Source: Acetobacteraceae bacterium (GTDB lineage Bacteria; Pseudomonadota; Alphaproteobacteria; Acetobacterales; Acetobacteraceae). Taken from it: a stretch of 15,863 bases of DNA. The stretch is taken from NCBI GenBank assembly GCA_003164305.1, contig PLSZ01000070.1, positions 1 through 15,863 on the forward strand, given 5' to 3'. A program made the position numbers and the translations under genes. The notes under the pieces were generated by a model that saw only the letters and a program-made list of their open reading frames with translations, was not told the DNA's origin and searched no databases. Of this stretch, positions 13,517 through 15,863 are shown one piece after another; within the stretch, counting starts at the first letter, position 1, and every line of letters begins with the position of its first letter.

Positions 13517-14401
13517 ATGCCGCGCCCCGCTCTACCCGCATCGCAACACCCGGGCCTGCATCATAAACGGATCGGCGATGTCATCGTCACCGCGATGAAC
13601 GACGGCATGTTTGAGGGCGCATTCGCCATGCTGTCCAACCTCCCCGCCGTCGAGGCCGAGGCTTTGCATCAGGCGGCGTTTCGCGCGATCCCGCCGCGGC
13701 TGGCGATCAACTGCTTTCTGATCCACACCGCCGACCGGCTGGTGCTGGTCGATTCCGGGTTTGGCGGCGCGATCGGTCCACTCGCCGGCCACTTAACCGA
13801 CGACCTCGTCAACCTGGGCATCGCGCCCTCCGATATCGATACGGTGCTGTGCACCCACCTGCATCCCGATCACGTCGGAGGCCTCGTCAACAGTTCCGGC
13901 GGCGCGGTGTTTCCCAACGCGGAGTTGGTGGTGCATGCTGACGATCACCGGTTCTGGGGCGACGATGCCACGCTGGCCGGCGCCACGAACGATCAGGATC
14001 GAGGGTTCGTGCAACTCGCTCATGACACGATCGCGGCCTACGCCGACCGCACACGACTGCTGACCACCGGCGAAGCGCTTCCCGGCATTTCCATCGTCCC
14101 CGAGCCTGGGCACACCCCGGGGCATTCCGGCTGGCTGGTGGCCTCGGGCGGCGAGTCACTGCTGATCTGGGGGGATATCGTCCACATGCCCGGCGTGCAG
14201 TTCGCGCGGCCGGAGGCGGGGATGGGATTCGACGTGGATGGCGCCGTCGCCGTCGAGACCCGGAAGCGCATCCTGGATATGGCGGCGACCGACCGGCTGA
14301 TGGTCGCTGGAATGCATCTGGATTTCCCCTGCTTCGGCCACGTCGCGCGCGCCGCCAGCGGCTATGCGTTCGTGCCAGACGTATGGACGCCGACGGTGTG
14401 A
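13517..14401 (+). CDS. MBL-fold metallo-hydrolase (second of a pair)
   Basis: This is a 294-residue metallo-beta-lactamase-fold hydrolase related to the previous protein. The zinc motif HLHPDH gives His114, His116, Asp118 and His119. It is followed by PEPGHTPGHSGW, LIWGDIVHMP and GMHLDFPCFGH, which supply the remaining metal ligands. Its N-terminus (RIGDVIVTAMNDGMFEG) matches the start of the upstream paralog (KIGTMNATIVSDG). Residues 61-81 (RLAINCFLIHTA then DRLVLVDSGFG) are the second conserved strand pair. The TPGH and GDIVH context resembles lactonase-like members, but no specific substrate can be assigned. An AGGGAGA ribosome site lies 7 bases before the ATG. The 90-bp gap to the previous gene carries no terminator, so read-through is likely. 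Confidence 0.9.
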   Translation: MPRPALPASQHPGLHHKRIGDVIVTAMNDGMFEGAFAMLSNLPAVEAEALHQAAFRAIPPRLAINCFLIHTADRLVLVDSGFGGAIGPLAGHLTDDLVNLGIAPSDIDTVLCTHLHPDHVGGLVNSSGGAVFPNAELVVHADDHRFWGDDATLAGATNDQDRGFVQLAHDTIAAYADRTRLLTTGEALPGISIVPEPGHTPGHSGWLVASGGESLLIWGDIVHMPGVQFARPEAGMGFDVDGAVAVETRKRILDMAATDRLMVAGMHLDFPCFGHVARAASGYAFVPDVWTPTV

Positions 14402-14406
14402 AGTCC

Positions 14407-14439
14407 TGGAGCGGTTTTCGAGCTTGTCAAATCGCTCCA
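14407..14439 (+). terminator. Hairpin just downstream of the second MBL gene
   Basis: TGGAGCGGTTT (14407-14417) pairs with AAATCGCTCCA (14429-14439) over 11 bp with one G-U, loop TCGAGCTTGTC. It starts 5 bases after the TGA stop. The stem is strong and well placed to end the aminopeptidase-MBL transcript, but no T-run follows, so it may act as a 3' stabilising hairpin or Rho-dependent stop. It could also be another dispersed intergenic motif. Confidence 0.5.
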
Positions 14440-14584
14440 ATCGTCATGGTCTCATATGTCCGCTCGAGTAGCACTATCATGTGAAGCGCGGGTCATCGCG
14501 TTCCACTCACGTCATGGCCCCAGCGAGGCGTTCCATCGCTCTCTCCATCCCGTTGGAGCCGATGACCCGGTCAAGCCGCATATG

Positions 14585-14771
14585 CATCAAGATAAGCCAC
14601 TATGGAGGCAAATGTTCGCCTTTTCCCGTCATCCTTGGGCTCGACCCGAGGATCTCTCGACTTGCGATGGAGTCCGAAGTCGGGCGCGGTGCCTGGGCAG
14701 GCCGATCCTCGGGTCGAGCCCGGGGATGACGTTCGGCGGAAAATTTCGCCTTCGCCAGCCCTATCTTGATG
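14585..14771 (+). repeat. Dispersed inverted-repeat element, copy 2 (near complete)
   Basis: A 187-bp element bounded by perfect 10-bp inverted ends, CATCAAGATA (14585-14594) and TATCTTGATG (14762-14771). Within lie outer arms of about 40 bp, each ending near a CGTCAT/ATGACG pair. Next come two hairpins (14627-14654 and about 14704-14731) with stems ATCCTTGGG/CCCGAGGAT and ATCCTCGGG/CCCGGGGAT. In the middle is a core of about 48 bp starting TCTCGACTTGCG. The core and right flank, reverse-complemented, align with copy 1 at 10053-10242. It contains no open frame long enough to be a transposase. It lies in a 413-bp gap (14402-14814); 14440-14584 and 14772-14814 show no gene. Confidence 0.75.
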
Positions 14772-14814
14772 GGGGTCAGTCCGGGTCACGACGATGCTGT
14801 GACCACCAGGCCCG

Positions 14815-15687
14815 CTATGGGGTCAGCGCCTCGCCCTGACATCGATCCAAATGCAGTTCGCCTTGCGCGCTGGCGTCCTCGGAGCGCGCGTCAAACGTGA
14901 CCCGAACCAAATGATGGTCCGGGGAAATCCAGGCATCGCCGGTAGAGGCCTTGGTCTCGCTGAGTTGCGGATGGCGCACGGACGATCGCAGATGCAACGA
15001 ACCGTCATGCTCGATGCCCACCGGGGTGACCTGAACATCGACCCGGGCGTCGCGCTTGAACCCGGGAAGAAACAACGGCACCGTTCGCTGCTGCTGTCCC
15101 GTCCAACGCACCCAGTAAAATGCCATCAGCAACGGCGTGCCAAGCTCCGGCGGCATCGACGCTTTCGGCAGATCGAGGTCGGCGCGGCGCTCCGGTGGCG
15201 CTGACGCGTAATCCTCCAACCACGGTTGGCCGAATGTGGCTGGATCCCAATGACTGACGAAACCGGGATGCTTCTCGCGAAAATCGCTCAGAGTCTTCGC
15301 CTGAACGCGCCAGGCGGCCATGCCCTCCGGTGTGCGCCGGAACACGTCCCATTGCTGCCGGCGGATCGAGCCCGCGAGGCTATAGCGATGATTGACCCCC
15401 ACCGTCTGAAGCTCGCCGTCCCGCCAGACGCCGATTTCCTGGTATAAGTACTGCCAATCGACAATGCCGAACGTACGCGCGTTGACCCGCGCGGCGACAT
15501 CCACCGTGGTCTCGCCATTCGTCCGCGTGGCTCTTGTCTCGACGCTCACCTCGCCTGCGTAACTGGTCGTCCCGGAATAGTGGCAGGCCTCGTCAGCCCA
15601 GGCGATTTGGTTCGTCAGCGTTGGAACAAGCAGCGTGACGAGACGCGCCGCACGCCGCCAGCGCCCACGCCAGCGTCCATGGGTCAA
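14815..15687 (-). CDS. Secreted DUF6134-like protein
   Basis: This is a protein of about 290 residues with a signal peptide and no recognised catalytic motif. With the TTG at 15687 as start, the N-terminus is a basic n-region (THGRWRGRWRRAAR), a hydrophobic stretch (LVTLLVPTLTNQIAWA) and a cleavage site before DEACHYSG. The frame is open to an ATG at 15855, but the 56 extra residues are low-complexity, precede the signal peptide and overlap the upstream gene, so that start is unlikely. The start remains uncertain, because TTG lacks a clear ribosome site. The mature region is beta-rich and resembles the DUF6134 family: SYAGEVSVETRATRTNGETT, then YQEIGVWRDGELQTV. Two cysteines (in EACHYSG and at the C-terminus in LDRCQGE) could form a disulphide. 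The function is unknown. Confidence 0.6.
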   Translation of the reverse strand: MTHGRWRGRWRRAARLVTLLVPTLTNQIAWADEACHYSGTTSYAGEVSVETRATRTNGETTVDVAARVNARTFGIVDWQYLYQEIGVWRDGELQTVGVNHRYSLAGSIRRQQWDVFRRTPEGMAAWRVQAKTLSDFREKHPGFVSHWDPATFGQPWLEDYASAPPERRADLDLPKASMPPELGTPLLMAFYWVRWTGQQQRTVPLFLPGFKRDARVDVQVTPVGIEHDGSLHLRSSVRHPQLSETKASTGDAWISPDHHLVRVTFDARSEDASAQGELHLDRCQGEALTP

Positions 15688-15785
15688 CGCCGGCGACCCA
15701 TCGGCTTGATGCAAGGCTGGTAGCGGATCGGGAGCCAGGTTCGTCCTGATCGCGGCGGCGGCTGGTTGGTGATCGCCGTCCCCGT

Positions 15786-15863
15786 TCAGCGGCGCCGTTC
15801 TTCGATGTTGGGCAGGAACGCGGTCAGCAAACCGATCACCGGAAGGAAGGAGCATACCTGATA
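15786..15863 (-). CDS. C-terminal tail of a membrane protein (partial, possibly an MFS transporter)
   Basis: From the window edge the minus strand reads 25 codons followed by TGA at 15786-15788. The peptide contains the hydrophobic SFLPVIGLLTAFLP followed by a basic end NIEERRR, the look of a last transmembrane helix with a cytoplasmic tail. It resembles the end of major facilitator (fosmidomycin-resistance-like) transporters, but 25 residues cannot settle the family. It ends about 98 bp upstream of the preferred start of the DUF6134-like gene on the same strand. Confidence 0.5.
   Translation of the reverse strand, partial: YQVCSFLPVIGLLTAFLPNIEERRR

Noticed and set aside
14456..14839. 127-codon plus-strand frame in the gap after the second MBL gene
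   Set aside because: Most of it is the repeat element read as codons. There is no ribosome site and no recognisable protein sequence.

Overview
The window is GC-rich, densely coded chromosomal DNA, read mostly on the + strand. Gene content (a TL5/CTC-type L25 next to peptidyl-tRNA hydrolase, a DUF1127 protein, a DUF6134-like secreted protein, a YciA thioesterase, GST and GFA proteins) and the style of the dispersed hairpin repeats point to an alphaproteobacterium, probably Rhodospirillales/Acetobacteraceae. That placement is inference, because the window holds no rRNA or other phylogenetic marker gene. It looks like ordinary housekeeping and metabolic chromosome, not a phage, plasmid or defence island. 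No tRNA, rRNA, CRISPR array or transposase gene was seen.

Left part (1-3245): the 3' end of a WD40 beta-propeller gene; an aldo/keto reductase gene that is full length but broken by a one-base frameshift; a 13-bp repeat cluster over that gene's stop; a secreted LVIVD-repeat protein; and a YciA-type acyl-CoA thioesterase with a leader palindrome and a probable terminator.

Middle left (3291-6999): a solo hairpin repeat, a GST, and then a tight + strand run of proline iminopeptidase, an LtnD-like dehydrogenase and a zinc-independent quinone oxidoreductase. The last three are 12 and 5 bp apart and probably form an operon. It ends convergently, 8 bp from a minus-strand CgeB-like glycosyltransferase (7008-7994).

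Middle right (8149-9979): a GFA/CENP-V zinc protein divergent from the glycosyltransferase, a terminator-like hairpin in the rplY leader, then rplY and pth, the translation pair. A repeat-rich gap (9980-10315) follows.

Right part (10316-15863): a DUF1127 protein on the minus strand, divergent from an M24 Xaa-Pro aminopeptidase. That gene is overlapped at its stop by a metallo-beta-lactamase-fold hydrolase, followed by a second, related MBL-fold hydrolase. A 413-bp gap carries the second, inverted copy of the repeat element. The end is a minus-strand DUF6134-like secreted protein and the last 25 codons of a membrane-protein gene.

The most interesting non-coding structure is a family of paired-hairpin elements of about 190 bp. 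There is one near-complete copy (14585-14771), one copy lacking its right outer arm (10053-10242, opposite orientation, with an internally triplicated 21-bp unit) and one solo arm (3291-3323). The hairpin stems differ between copies by substitutions that keep pairing. The other points worth checking are the aldo/keto reductase frameshift and several perfect palindromes in promoter regions. No clearly new multi-gene system is visible.
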